DNA of 64,000 bases from positions 219,415 through 283,414 of the forward strand of contig JAGVLO010000015.1 in the NCBI GenBank assembly GCA_020049775.1, given 5' to 3'. A model generated the notes under the pieces. It did not search any database, had not been told where the DNA came from, and was given only the letters and a program-made list of their open reading frames with translations. Source of the stretch: Alphaproteobacteria bacterium (GTDB lineage: Bacteria > Pseudomonadota > Alphaproteobacteria > Rickettsiales > SXRF01). How positions within the stretch are numbered: position 1 is the first letter of the stretch; each line of letters begins with the position of its first letter. The position numbers and the translations under genes are program-made. Positions 44,201 through 53,145 of the stretch are shown here, in pieces.

Positions 44201-44203
44201 GGG

Positions 44204-45064
44204 CTAGAGCAGTGGTTCGCGCAGCATTGCAATGTTTCTGTTTAAGAAATCCTGATAATCGCTTGCTTCACCAGCTTTAACAGCTTTCTCAAAGGCTATC
44301 TCCATAGCATCGTTTTTAGCGATATAGGCGGCCAATACCTTGCGTATATGGCCGTTTTGCAGCTCTATCCCGCCGCCTTCCAGTAATTGACTAATGATTT
44401 CACCTGCTTCCAGGAAGCGCTTTGCCGCATCCGGTGTATTACATAACGATCCGTCACGGTGGAAATAGCGGTACAAAGGGGCATCGCTATACCATACCCC
44501 GCCCAAGGTATCGCAGCACTGCGCCAGAAATACGGCGTCTTCCAGCAAAGGAATTTGCTCATTCCAAGTATGCCTGATGCGGCTTCTGTCAAATACCATA
44601 CTGGCGTATGTGTGCGTGCAAGCTAGATATAAATCTTCAAGCTTAAGAAACCCTTGTGGGTAAGGCTTAAAGCAATTCTTTAGCGGCTCTCCACTGGCGT
44701 GGTCAATGAAATCAATCTGGCTGATGGCTGCCCCATGCCGCTCTGCCAGTGGTGTCATATGCTCAATATAATCAGGTGCAAGCACGTCATCTGCATCCAG
44801 TGATACAATTATACGCCTGCTGGCTGCAGCTAGTGCCGTATTGCGCGCGCGGGAAAGTCCGGTGCGTACCCCGCCAGTGTATGTGCATCTGATACGGGGG
44901 TCCTGTATATTATGGGTTGCCAATATACCTATATAATCCTGCCCGTCGTCAGAGGCTATTATCACCTCAAAATCCCGCATTGTCTGGCACAACAGGCTTG
45001 TAACACAGCGCGCTATATATGCCTCGGCACGGTATGTAGGAATAATAATGGAAACGCCGCTCAT
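44204..45064 (-). CDS. Glycosyltransferase family 2 protein, copy 2
   Basis: 286 residues. GT2 start VSIIIPTYRAEAYIARCVTSLL, the SDDG-x nucleotide-binding step, GLSRARNTALAAAS and the metal-binding SLDADDVLAP (D-x-D). It resembles the next gene upstream (45061-45933), with which it overlaps by 4 bp, so this is a tandem pair. The acceptor is unknown; probably a surface polysaccharide or lipid. Last gene of the panC-to-GT operon. Confidence 0.9.
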   Translation of the reverse strand: MSGVSIIIPTYRAEAYIARCVTSLLCQTMRDFEVIIASDDGQDYIGILATHNIQDPRIRCTYTGGVRTGLSRARNTALAAASRRIIVSLDADDVLAPDYIEHMTPLAERHGAAISQIDFIDHASGEPLKNCFKPYPQGFLKLEDLYLACTHTYASMVFDRSRIRHTWNEQIPLLEDAVFLAQCCDTLGGVWYSDAPLYRYFHRDGSLCNTPDAAKRFLEAGEIISQLLEGGGIELQNGHIRKVLAAYIAKNDAMEIAFEKAVKAGEASDYQDFLNRNIAMLREPLL

Positions 45065-45933
45065 GAATGCGCCGTGTTATAATTGCCGGATTCACCAATT
45101 AGCTGATCAAATCGGCGGTTATTTTCTTTCATAAATACATCTATATCAACAAGTTGATAGTTAAACTGCTTTTCCATTTCGTTACAGCTTTCCAGCCAAC
45201 TACAAACCAGGCTGTAGTTATCTTTTTGATACCCCTGTGGAGTATTTTTATTTATCCATTCAATCATATTTCTCCTACGCTCGCATATGCCATGTGTTGT
45301 TAGTTCCTGCGGGCGGCTGAGCGAATGCATGCGGTGGTTATAGCAATATTTGGCTTGCCTTACATAGGGGATTACAGGTGCATGGTCGAACATCTTCAAC
45401 CACAACAGCAAGTCTTCACCATAATGAAGCACCGGCCATTCTTGCCTGAACTTCTTGCGGTTAAAGACAATCGGCGCATAGGTCGGGCAGTAACGTATAG
45501 CGTCACGTAAGTTGAAGGAATTTACCTCGCTTGGTATGTGTCTTTGATAGCTCGGCGCGGCCTTGCCATCTTCAATAACCTCAATGGCAGGTGTAGCAAG
45601 CCCATACTGCATTGCGGCAGCCAGCATATGCCCGATATAATCAGCCGACAGGATGTCGTCTGAATCCAGATTCATTATTATGTCATGGCGGGCTTCATAC
45701 AGCCCTATGTTCCTTGCTGCGGCAGGCCCCGCACCCGTTACCCCCGTGGAGTAAAAACGCAGACGCTTGTCATTAATGCCGTAGCCCTGAAGGATTTCGC
45801 GGTAATCGACGCCATCATCTGAAATAATGATCATTTCCCAGTCACTGCTGGATTGCGTGATAACGCTGCGAACCGCCTTATCGATGAATGATTCGGCCTG
45901 ATAAGCAGCGGTGATGACTGTCGCAGTCGTCAT
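45061..45933 (-). CDS. Glycosyltransferase family 2 protein, copy 1
   Basis: 290 residues. GT2 pattern: TATVITAAYQAESFIDKAVRSVI, IISDDGVDYREIL, AAARNIGLYEARHD and NLDSDDILSADYIGHM. Paralogous to the following gene; the two share lengths, the DxD region and C-terminal layout. Overlaps folB (start of this gene) by 4 bp. Acceptor unknown. Confidence 0.9.
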   Translation of the reverse strand: MTTATVITAAYQAESFIDKAVRSVITQSSSDWEMIIISDDGVDYREILQGYGINDKRLRFYSTGVTGAGPAAARNIGLYEARHDIIMNLDSDDILSADYIGHMLAAAMQYGLATPAIEVIEDGKAAPSYQRHIPSEVNSFNLRDAIRYCPTYAPIVFNRKKFRQEWPVLHYGEDLLLWLKMFDHAPVIPYVRQAKYCYNHRMHSLSRPQELTTHGICERRRNMIEWINKNTPQGYQKDNYSLVCSWLESCNEMEKQFNYQLVDIDVFMKENNRRFDQLIGESGNYNTAHS

Positions 45934-46319
45934 GACGTCTTTTTATTACTGCAAAGACGCACATACTCTTCGCGGGTCCATTCCGCCTCAACGCCTACGG
46001 ATTCCGCAGTCTGGAATATATCAGGCTTGCATAGACTGACTTTTGCTGCTTCCACGCGATTATCAATACGGAATATATATTCAAGCACCTCCACCACCAG
46101 CGTTTCCAGTAGCTTGGTTTGTGGGCGCTTCTGCCATTCGGTTACCACCAGCTTGTGAATATGGTCGTAGTTAAAACAGTCATTGATAGATGACGGATGC
46201 GAAGGATAACGCCCTGTCACCGTGGCATTGACTAGTACACGCTGCGGCTTATGCTCATGGGCATGAATGCCGATTTTAATATTGGTTTCCAGATTTTTGA
46301 CATACACCCGCCACACCAT
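45930..46319 (-). CDS. folB: Dihydroneopterin aldolase
   Basis: 129 residues from the ATG at 46319, one base after the SDR stop; the frame is open to an earlier ATG at 46343 overlapping the SDR gene by 23 bp. FolB pattern: VYVKNLETNIKIGIHAHEHKP, then DCFNYDHIHKLV, LLETLVVEVLEYIF and AAKVSLCKPD. It makes hydroxymethyldihydropterin for folate. Overlaps the GT2 gene by 4 bp. The pairing with a pteridine-reductase-like SDR supports a pterin pathway role. Confidence 0.9.
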   Translation of the reverse strand: MVWRVYVKNLETNIKIGIHAHEHKPQRVLVNATVTGRYPSHPSSINDCFNYDHIHKLVVTEWQKRPQTKLLETLVVEVLEYIFRIDNRVEAAKVSLCKPDIFQTAESVGVEAEWTREEYVRLCSNKKTS

Positions 46320-46320
46320 T

Positions 46321-47040
46321 TCAGAGTACATGTTTACCGCCATCTACAAAAATCAGTTGTCCGGTGATATGCTTTTGCTGCAATAGCCAATAGACACTCT
46401 GTGCCACATCGTCCGTATCAGGGTGGCTTTTCAGCGGCACGACGGACTGCATTTTTTGTTCATAGGCTTCTTCATTTTGATCTGACGGCAGGATGCAGCC
46501 TGGGCAAACAGCATTTACCGATATATCTGGTCCTAGCGCACGTGCCGCCATTTTTGTGAAGTCCGCCAGTGATTTTTTAGACATCAAATAGGCAAAATGG
46601 CTCACCTGATTGTGTACAATGTCTGTGTCCAGAACATTGACAATATGTCCTGATTTAAACTGCTTTGCGAAGGCCTGCGTCAGAAAAAATGGCGCTTTCA
46701 GGTTTATGGCAAACTGGCGGTCGAACAGTTCTTCACTGGTTTGCATTAGCTCACCACGCTCAAAAACCGAGGCATTATTGATAAGTGCGCTGCACGCCGG
46801 AAACGAGGCACCCACCTTACCTACAAGGTTTTCAAGTCCCGCAGCATCGGCAAGGTCGTGCCTGAACAACATGCATTTACTGCCGTTTGCTGCAATTTCC
46901 TGCTGCAACTGTTTAGCTTCGGTTTCCGAATGGTGGTAATGCAGCGCGATGTCGTAACCATTCGTTGAAAAAAAGCGCGCGAGTGCAGCGCCAACACGTT
47001 TCGCCCCGCCTGTAATCAATATGGCGGGACGCGCTGTCAT
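46321..47040 (-). CDS. SDR family oxidoreductase, dihydromonapterin/pteridine reductase-like
   Basis: 239 residues. TGGAKRVGAALARFF is the TGxxxR-x-G variant of the NADPH-binding loop seen in FolM and PTR1. NNASVFERGE and the active-site AYLMSKKSLADFTKMA (YxxxK) follow, then VNAVCPGCILPS. Adjacent to folB, it could reduce dihydromonapterin or dihydrofolate. Overlaps pyrE by 4 bp. The exact substrate is inferred from context. Confidence 0.82.
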   Translation of the reverse strand: MTARPAILITGGAKRVGAALARFFSTNGYDIALHYHHSETEAKQLQQEIAANGSKCMLFRHDLADAAGLENLVGKVGASFPACSALINNASVFERGELMQTSEELFDRQFAINLKAPFFLTQAFAKQFKSGHIVNVLDTDIVHNQVSHFAYLMSKKSLADFTKMAARALGPDISVNAVCPGCILPSDQNEEAYEQKMQSVVPLKSHPDTDDVAQSVYWLLQQKHITGQLIFVDGGKHVL

Positions 47041-47633
47041 GACGCCTTCTGATTCAGAAAACGACTGCCAGGCTTTATGCCAGGAATCGCTTTGAGTTCT
47101 TCCGGCAGTTCTTCCGGCTTGTAGGTGGGAATATCCAGCTTAAGCAATGATATCAGCGGCAGCGTGAGTGTAACATCGTTTTGTGCGCGACGGTCAATCA
47201 GGCTGGCGACCGCTACGGGGATTGCACCCAGTTCTTTCACACAGGCCACCGCCTCCATCGAGGATTTTCCGGTGGTCACCACGTCTTCCACAATCAATAC
47301 GCGGCTTTCCGGCTCAAGGCTGAAACCACGGCGCAACACAAATGTGCCATCAACACGTTCACAGAACATGGTGGGAACGTTCATGTGGCGGCCCATTTCG
47401 TAACCAACAACTACGCCGCCCATGGCAGGCGCGACGATAGTATCGATTTTCATACCCTGTTTTTTGATAAGCTTCGCAAGCTCGCGGCAGAGACGCTCAC
47501 CGCGTGCTGCATCCATCATTACCCGTGCGCATTGCAGGTAGGTGGTGCTGTGCAGGCCGGAGGAAAGAATGAAATGTCCTATGAGTATAGCTCCGGCGTC
47601 TTTGAATTCTTGCAATATCGCACTCTGGTCCAT
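47037..47633 (-). CDS. pyrE: Orotate phosphoribosyltransferase
   Basis: 198 residues from the ATG at 47633, four bases after the panC stop; the frame extends 29 codons upstream into panC without homology. Motifs: HFILSSGLHSTTYLQCARVM, IVAPAMGGVVVGYEMGRH, and the PRPP loop VLIVEDVVTTGKSSMEAV. It joins orotate and PRPP to give OMP in pyrimidine synthesis. Operon member with panC and folB. Confidence 0.95.
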   Translation of the reverse strand: MDQSAILQEFKDAGAILIGHFILSSGLHSTTYLQCARVMMDAARGERLCRELAKLIKKQGMKIDTIVAPAMGGVVVGYEMGRHMNVPTMFCERVDGTFVLRRGFSLEPESRVLIVEDVVTTGKSSMEAVACVKELGAIPVAVASLIDRRAQNDVTLTLPLISLLKLDIPTYKPEELPEELKAIPGIKPGSRFLNQKAS

Positions 47634-47637
47634 AACC

Positions 47638-48483
47638 CTACTCCAGTGGAATATTATCAATAAGCCTTGTTTTGCCGAGCCAAACTGCGGCAAGCAATCG
47701 TGCCGGAGGTTCAAAACCATCCATCGGCTCTAGTGTATCCGAGTCGCGCAGCTCAAGATAATCCACCTTGAAGCCAAGCGCCGTAAGTAGTTTTATGGCG
47801 TCCGCAATGGCTGCTTTCGTCGTAACATTACCCATAATGATTTCACGGCCGGTATTTACCAGCGTATCATACAGCCTCGGCGCGACACCACGCTCGCCCG
47901 CGCTCAGGTAAGTATTACGTGATGACATGGCCAGTCCGTCTGCTTCGCGAATAATAGGTGCGCCGACAATATCAACGGCGATGTCCAGATCCTCAACCAC
48001 GCGGCGGATGATGCAAAGCTGCTGGTAATCTTTTTCGCCAAACACAGCGACATGCGGCATGGCGCGTAATAAGAGCTTGGAAACCACGGTTGCAACCCCG
48101 TCAAAATGCCCGGGGCGGAACTTGCCACATAACTGCGTACTGAGCGGGCCAGCGGAAACGCTGGTGCTGTAGCCTTCCGGATAGATATCTTCCGCATCAG
48201 GCGCATAGATGATTTCAACGCCGGCCTTTTCAGCCATTTTTATGTCGTTTTCCAACGCGCGTGGGTATTTGGCAAAGTCCTCATTCGGCCCAAACTGCTT
48301 CGGATTTACGAAAATGGTCATGGCCACGGTATCAGCCAGCGTTCTGGCGTGTTCCACCAGCGATAAATGCCCTGCATGCAGCGCACCCATGGTCGGCACA
48401 AGAGCAAGGCGCCTGCCTTCTTTTGCAGAGGTAAGAAGCGCTCTGTGGAAGGCTTCCATATCTTTGGTAACAGTCAATTGCAT
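47638..48483 (-). CDS. panC: Pantoate--beta-alanine ligase
   Basis: 281 residues from the ATG at 48483; upstream in-frame codons lack family similarity. Motifs: LVPTMGALHAGHLSLVEHAR (HIGH-like), IFVNPKQFGPNEDFAKYPR, HVAVFGEKDYQQL and ADGLAMSSRNTYLS. It makes pantothenate for CoA. First gene of the panC-pyrE-SDR-folB-GT2-GT2 operon, divergent from zapE with 192 bp between starts. Confidence 0.96.
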   Translation of the reverse strand: MQLTVTKDMEAFHRALLTSAKEGRRLALVPTMGALHAGHLSLVEHARTLADTVAMTIFVNPKQFGPNEDFAKYPRALENDIKMAEKAGVEIIYAPDAEDIYPEGYSTSVSAGPLSTQLCGKFRPGHFDGVATVVSKLLLRAMPHVAVFGEKDYQQLCIIRRVVEDLDIAVDIVGAPIIREADGLAMSSRNTYLSAGERGVAPRLYDTLVNTGREIIMGNVTTKAAIADAIKLLTALGFKVDYLELRDSDTLEPMDGFEPPARLLAAVWLGKTRLIDNIPLE

Positions 48484-48675
48484 GATAAGTTTCGTTACAT
48501 TATAGTGCGTTTCATTCCTTGAGTGCCGCAGGGCAAAAACGCTCTGCAACGCCAAGGGTTTAAAAGAATGCCTGTGAAATTGCAAGCAAGCTATCGAAAA
48601 AACACTTTATTTTATAAAAAATGAGCTGATTTTGCCTGATATTCCACCCTTTAATACCGCAGCACCCCTATAATT

Positions 48676-49818
48676 ATGTCCCTTCCCCAGCTTTACAATG
48701 AAATGGTTAATAGCGGCGAGGTTACCGAAAACACCTCGCAGCGCTCAGTTACAGTGCTGTTGGAGGCGCTGCGGCAGGAAATTCACAAGACCCACAAAAA
48801 CAAGCCGGCACTTGGAAAATTGTTCAAGAAGCAGCCAGTGGCACATCAAGCGCTTGGTATTTACCTGTGGGGAAGCGTTGGCCGTGGCAAATCTATGCTG
48901 ATGGACATTTTTTTTAAAAATGTGGATATCCCAGCCAAACGCAGGGTGCATTTCCATGCCTTTATGCAGGAAGTACATGCGCGCATCCATACGCTGCGCA
49001 ATGACAGAAAAAGTAGTGCTTCCGGCGCTGATCCCGTGATGATGCTGGCGCAAGAGCTGGCCAAGGAATCCCAGCTATTATGTTTTGACGAGTTGCAAGC
49101 GCCAGACGTAACCGACGCCACCTTGCTCTACCGCCTGTTTCAAAGCTTGCTCGATGCCGGTGTGATAATTGTCAGCACCTCTAACCGCCCGCCGGAAACA
49201 CTATATACCGGCGGTGTGCAAAAGGAACGTTTTGATAAATTCATCATCCTACTACAGGAAAATATGCAGATAGTGCATCTGCAAAGCGATACCGACTACC
49301 GCATGCAGCAGCTCAAAAGTCTGCAGAAAGTCTATTTTTATCCGCTTGGCAGTGCAGCTGACCAATTCATAAAAGGCATATTGCAGCGGCTTTGCCCTAA
49401 TTGCCCGCCACAAAAGGATTTCCTTAGTGTTCATGCGCGGCAGGTGGAATTTGTTCGCTACAACCACTTAACCGGCCAGTTTACGTTCGACGAGTTATGC
49501 GCCAAGCCGCTCGGCCCTGCTGATTACCTTACAATCGCACATCATCTGGGTACAGTTATCCTTACCGGAATACCGAAGCTTGGCGAAGAAAAACGTAACG
49601 AGTCCAAGCGTTTCGTGACATTTATCGACACACTTTATGAGCAAAAAGTGAAGCTGATCTGCACGGCGGAAGTGGCTCCCGAGCAGCTATATACAGTGGG
49701 TGACGGTGCATTCGAGTTCCAGCGCACGGTTTCACGCCTTGTGGAAATGCAGTCGGAAGCTTACCTGAAAGCAGAAAAACCCTTGGCCAGCCCTCAAAAA
49801 CCCGATAAAACCACCTGA
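48676..49818 (+). CDS. zapE: Cell division AFG1-like ATPase ZapE
   Basis: 380 residues, the normal length. Walker A in GSVGRGKSMLMD, Walker B in LLCFDELQAPDVTDA, and the AFG1 pattern RVHFHAFMQEVHARIH and NRPPETLYTGGVQKERF. In E. coli ZapE binds FtsZ and acts at constriction. IspH starts 2 bp after its stop. Confidence 0.95.
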   Translation: MSLPQLYNEMVNSGEVTENTSQRSVTVLLEALRQEIHKTHKNKPALGKLFKKQPVAHQALGIYLWGSVGRGKSMLMDIFFKNVDIPAKRRVHFHAFMQEVHARIHTLRNDRKSSASGADPVMMLAQELAKESQLLCFDELQAPDVTDATLLYRLFQSLLDAGVIIVSTSNRPPETLYTGGVQKERFDKFIILLQENMQIVHLQSDTDYRMQQLKSLQKVYFYPLGSAADQFIKGILQRLCPNCPPQKDFLSVHARQVEFVRYNHLTGQFTFDELCAKPLGPADYLTIAHHLGTVILTGIPKLGEEKRNESKRFVTFIDTLYEQKVKLICTAEVAPEQLYTVGDGAFEFQRTVSRLVEMQSEAYLKAEKPLASPQKPDKTT

Positions 49819-49820
49819 TT

Positions 49821-50795
49821 ATGGCAGATATAAAAAATACTCTCACCGTTATTATGGCACAGCCGCGCGGCTTTTGTGCGGGCGTTGACCGCGCCATTGA
49901 GATTGTCGAACGCGCGCTGAAGCTGTATGGCCCGCCGGTATATGTGCGCCACGAAATTGTGCATAATAAATGGGTGGTAAAGGACTTGCGTGCCAAAGGC
50001 GTTATATTTGTCGGCGAAGTAAATGAAATACCCGATGGCGCAATTACTGTTTTTAGTGCGCATGGTATTTCTGAAAAAGTGGAAAACTCGGCGCGCCTGC
50101 GCGAACTGCCTGTTATAGACGCTACCTGCCCGCTGGTAACCAAGGTACACCGTGAAGCGCAGCGCTATGAAAATGAAGGCAGGGAAATTATCCTCATCGG
50201 CCACGAAGGTCACCCTGAAGTAGAGGGTACAAGTGGCCGCGTGAAGCAAGGCGTATTACTGGTACAAAACGTCGAGGATGTCCCCCTGCTCGAAGTAAAA
50301 GACCCTGAAAAACTAGCGTATGTCACGCAAACCACACTTAGCGTTGACGACACCAAGGATATTATCACCGCGCTCAAGCAGCGTTTTCCAGCTATCGCAG
50401 GGCCTGAATTACGCGACATATGTTACGCAACACAGAACCGGCAGAATGCCGTTCGTAATCTAGCCAATCAAGTGGATTTGCTACTGGTGGTAGGTTCTGC
50501 CAATAGCTCAAATTCAAACCGCCTGCGCGACCTTTCCGAAGAAATGGGAACAAAAGCATATCTCATTGATGACGCGCAAAACCTGAACCCTGAGTGGTTC
50601 GATTCTATTGCATCAGTTGGCATTACAGCGGGTGCTTCTGCGCCGGAACATCTGGTACAGGGTGTGGTCAATGCTGTCGGTAAAATTCGCAGTATCGAAG
50701 TAAAGAACATGGATGGCGAGGCTGAAAATACACGGTTCAAACTGCCCGCAGAAGTCAATGAGCCTATCCTGCGTCCGAAACGTGCGGCCAGCTGA
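49821..50795 (+). CDS. ispH: 4-hydroxy-3-methylbut-2-enyl diphosphate reductase
   Basis: 324 residues. The three Fe-S Cys are visible: QPRGFCAGV (Cys19), VIDATCPLV and DICYATQNRQ. HEIVHNKWVV, IGHEGHPEVEGT and SANSSNSNRL are further family blocks. It carries out the last step of the MEP isoprenoid pathway, giving IPP and DMAPP. It is translationally close to zapE. Confidence 0.97.
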   Translation: MADIKNTLTVIMAQPRGFCAGVDRAIEIVERALKLYGPPVYVRHEIVHNKWVVKDLRAKGVIFVGEVNEIPDGAITVFSAHGISEKVENSARLRELPVIDATCPLVTKVHREAQRYENEGREIILIGHEGHPEVEGTSGRVKQGVLLVQNVEDVPLLEVKDPEKLAYVTQTTLSVDDTKDIITALKQRFPAIAGPELRDICYATQNRQNAVRNLANQVDLLLVVGSANSSNSNRLRDLSEEMGTKAYLIDDAQNLNPEWFDSIASVGITAGASAPEHLVQGVVNAVGKIRSIEVKNMDGEAENTRFKLPAEVNEPILRPKRAAS

Positions 50796-50799
50796 TTTC

Positions 50800-52629
50800 C
50801 TAATAATTGAAATTCACCGATAACCCACCCGTTGCCGGAACGATGTCAGGTACGGTTGCAAACTTGAATGCGTTTGCCGATACACGGCGGAATAAAACCA
50901 ATGGGCGTGCAGTGTTGGCTGTTACCATGGCTAGGTAGCGTGAATCATTGGTAAAAGCAAAGCCGATACCTGCTGTATCAGCGCTATTTGTCCAGCCCGT
51001 GGGGGTTACCAGACGCGTAAAGGAATGACCACTATCAATCCTGTATATAGTAGCGTTGTCGCCGTTGGTGCCACCGGTGACCATGTATTTTCCATCTGCA
51101 GAAAACGTGATGCTGTAGGGTGTATCATTGGTGGCTATGTTGATAACCGGCAACGCAGTAAACACAGGGCCAATATCGATGCGCCACAGCTTGATTCGGG
51201 GCGCAGGTGTGCCGCTGATATTTCCATCTACAGTTATTGCTACATACAACTGATTGGGTGATATTGCTGCAGAAATAAACGGTGTCAGCACTGCCGCGGG
51301 CTGTGTACCAAGGGCCGTGAATGTATTGCTGGAACGTTGGTATATCGTCAGGTTGGTGCCATCACCTAGTAAAAGATAGTCCCTGGTAAGTGACATCATG
51401 GTGCTGGCCGCGCCAGGAGCAGGCGTAGGTGTAGAAAGCGCTACAAATACGCTGCCTGATTGTTTCCATAGCTGCACATAAGGCGCATTGGGAATCATCA
51501 TGGCAAGATATTCGTTGTCAGTTGCAGCCACCTTGATGCTGGCGCTGTAGGCCGGACATGACGGTATGGCTGTGCCATCACCCGTTTCTAACGCGCCACT
51601 GGTGATTGGGTACATGACGCAGCCCGCATCAGAAAAAACGACCGCATAGCGGTTATCCGCAGTAAATACCACGCCTGTCGCCTTTTCTTCCGCAACGGGG
51701 TCAAGGTCAGGCTGTTTGATAAGTTTTCCACAGCGTGTTTTGTAAGCATAGGCGCTGTTGTCACCTGCAACGGCAAGGTCAAACCCCGCAAGCAGATTGG
51801 GACCTCGATAGCTGCCGTTCATGGCAAAGGTAAAGGTGTCATTCTCGTTCGTTAGCTGCCAGCGTTCTTTAAAACGCACATAATTCTCGAAGCTGTTCTT
51901 CGGGTTCACAGGATCTTCAGCGGGTTCTCTTTGCACAAATGTAGGGGTGTATAATGAAGTGTTGGCAGATGTATCGCAGTGGCAATTGGTCTGGACATCC
52001 GTATTTACTGATCCGGTATTCATGCGTGTGCCGTTCGCAAGATAGCCGCCATGCCCGTCCGGTCCAAAGCTGACAAGCGTATAAATTGCGCCAGTACTCC
52101 TTGCGTTCAATGAAGCATCATCAACCGTGATGCCACACATATCAGCGATGCCGATGGTTGAGAACGCATCCGTATCGGTGGCATTACTGTCAACCGCATA
52201 AGCAAATTTTCGGCCCCAGCCGTCATACATAAAGTCATCGGCTATGTTAAGTGTTTTGGTAGGAAGACTGCCTTCCACTACATTGCCCGCCGAGCCGAAA
52301 TTGGCGCCTGAGCATGTGCCAGGAGTAGTTGCCTCAATACCGTAACTCAGATCCGCCTTCACCAGCACTGCGTTGGCGGGGCATGGCAAGCGGTTGTTGC
52401 GGTCGCGGTAAATTTTCAGCGCATTCTCTATGGTATCGAGCTTTGCAACCGTCTGCGCCCGTTTGGAACCTTCTATGGTGCCGATGCCGGACGTAATGCC
52501 CACGGCAGACACCAACCCTATAATGATAAGTACAACAGATAGTTCCAGCATGGTAAAACCGCTGCAACTGCCGTTATTTAAAGGTTTTTTCTGATTTATG
52601 AGCATACTCCAAAGATAGGCCCATTTCAT
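50800..52629 (-). CDS. Prepilin-type protein fused to a propeller-like C-terminal region
   Basis: 609 residues; ATG at 52629 or, nine codons on, at 52605. The prepilin segment is Gly followed by FTMLELSVVLIIIGLVSAVGI, with Glu5. Residues about 60-230 look like a large pseudopilin domain (NRLPCPANAV, YDGWGRKFAYAVD, LVSFGPDGHGG). From about 270 to the end, five to six units of about 45-60 residues repeat VxFxxDxRYAxV, ISPNQLYVAIT, FSADGKYMVTGG and FTNDSRYLAMV. This WD40/YVTN-like pattern suggests a beta-propeller. Unusual size for a pilin. Confidence 0.8.
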   Translation of the reverse strand: MKWAYLWSMLINQKKPLNNGSCSGFTMLELSVVLIIIGLVSAVGITSGIGTIEGSKRAQTVAKLDTIENALKIYRDRNNRLPCPANAVLVKADLSYGIEATTPGTCSGANFGSAGNVVEGSLPTKTLNIADDFMYDGWGRKFAYAVDSNATDTDAFSTIGIADMCGITVDDASLNARSTGAIYTLVSFGPDGHGGYLANGTRMNTGSVNTDVQTNCHCDTSANTSLYTPTFVQREPAEDPVNPKNSFENYVRFKERWQLTNENDTFTFAMNGSYRGPNLLAGFDLAVAGDNSAYAYKTRCGKLIKQPDLDPVAEEKATGVVFTADNRYAVVFSDAGCVMYPITSGALETGDGTAIPSCPAYSASIKVAATDNEYLAMMIPNAPYVQLWKQSGSVFVALSTPTPAPGAASTMMSLTRDYLLLGDGTNLTIYQRSSNTFTALGTQPAAVLTPFISAAISPNQLYVAITVDGNISGTPAPRIKLWRIDIGPVFTALPVINIATNDTPYSITFSADGKYMVTGGTNGDNATIYRIDSGHSFTRLVTPTGWTNSADTAGIGFAFTNDSRYLAMVTANTARPLVLFRRVSANAFKFATVPDIVPATGGLSVNFNY

Positions 52630-52837
52630 TAATGTTCAATTAATGCAGGGGTTTACTGTGCGGCAGCGCCTTGTGCCGATTTTTTAAGCGGTGTTTTTGT
52701 GTGTTGCATCATTTTTAGGCAATCCGCAAACAACAAATACTTGCAAAGTGGCTCTCAGTCTAGGTTTTGAGTTTGGCACGCATCTTGTAATAGGTAGCGC
52801 GTATTATTCTTAAACCAACACTGCATGAGTACAAAAA

Positions 52838-53032
52838 ATGCGAGCTATCATAGAAAAAAGCACTATAGGCGGAATCAGGTGGCCTTCCCTGTCATCGCTT
52901 ATACTGATTGTTGTGTTATGGGCATTATGCGGCTGTACCAATGCCCCCAGCCCCGTATGGCAGGATATGAACTACCGCATGAATAACGGCAAAGTGGGCG
53001 CTATGGGTCCGTCTGCCGATATTGGCCCATAA
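52838..53032 (+). CDS. Small lipoprotein, hypothetical
   Basis: 64 residues. A hydrophobic helix (LSSLILIVVLWALCGC) ends in a lipobox LCGC, then a short tail (TNAPSPVWQDMNYRMNNG). About 26 mature residues remain after lipidation, so it is a membrane-anchored peptide. Family unknown. Confidence 0.6.
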   Translation: MRAIIEKSTIGGIRWPSLSSLILIVVLWALCGCTNAPSPVWQDMNYRMNNGKVGAMGPSADIGP

Positions 53033-53145
53033 TAATAGTGCATTGTTTTTACAGTATATATTACAGTTGAAAAATAAATTTAAAATCCTTTAACTTTTCT
53101 CGCGCCTGTTTTAGTCTTACTTAGGCTAAAATATATGCAGGACGT

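Noticed and set aside
44187..44206. TAGCCC/GGGCTA hairpin between infC and the GT2 gene as a terminator
   Set aside because: Only six base pairs, 8-nt loop, within the infC stop and without a T run on either strand.
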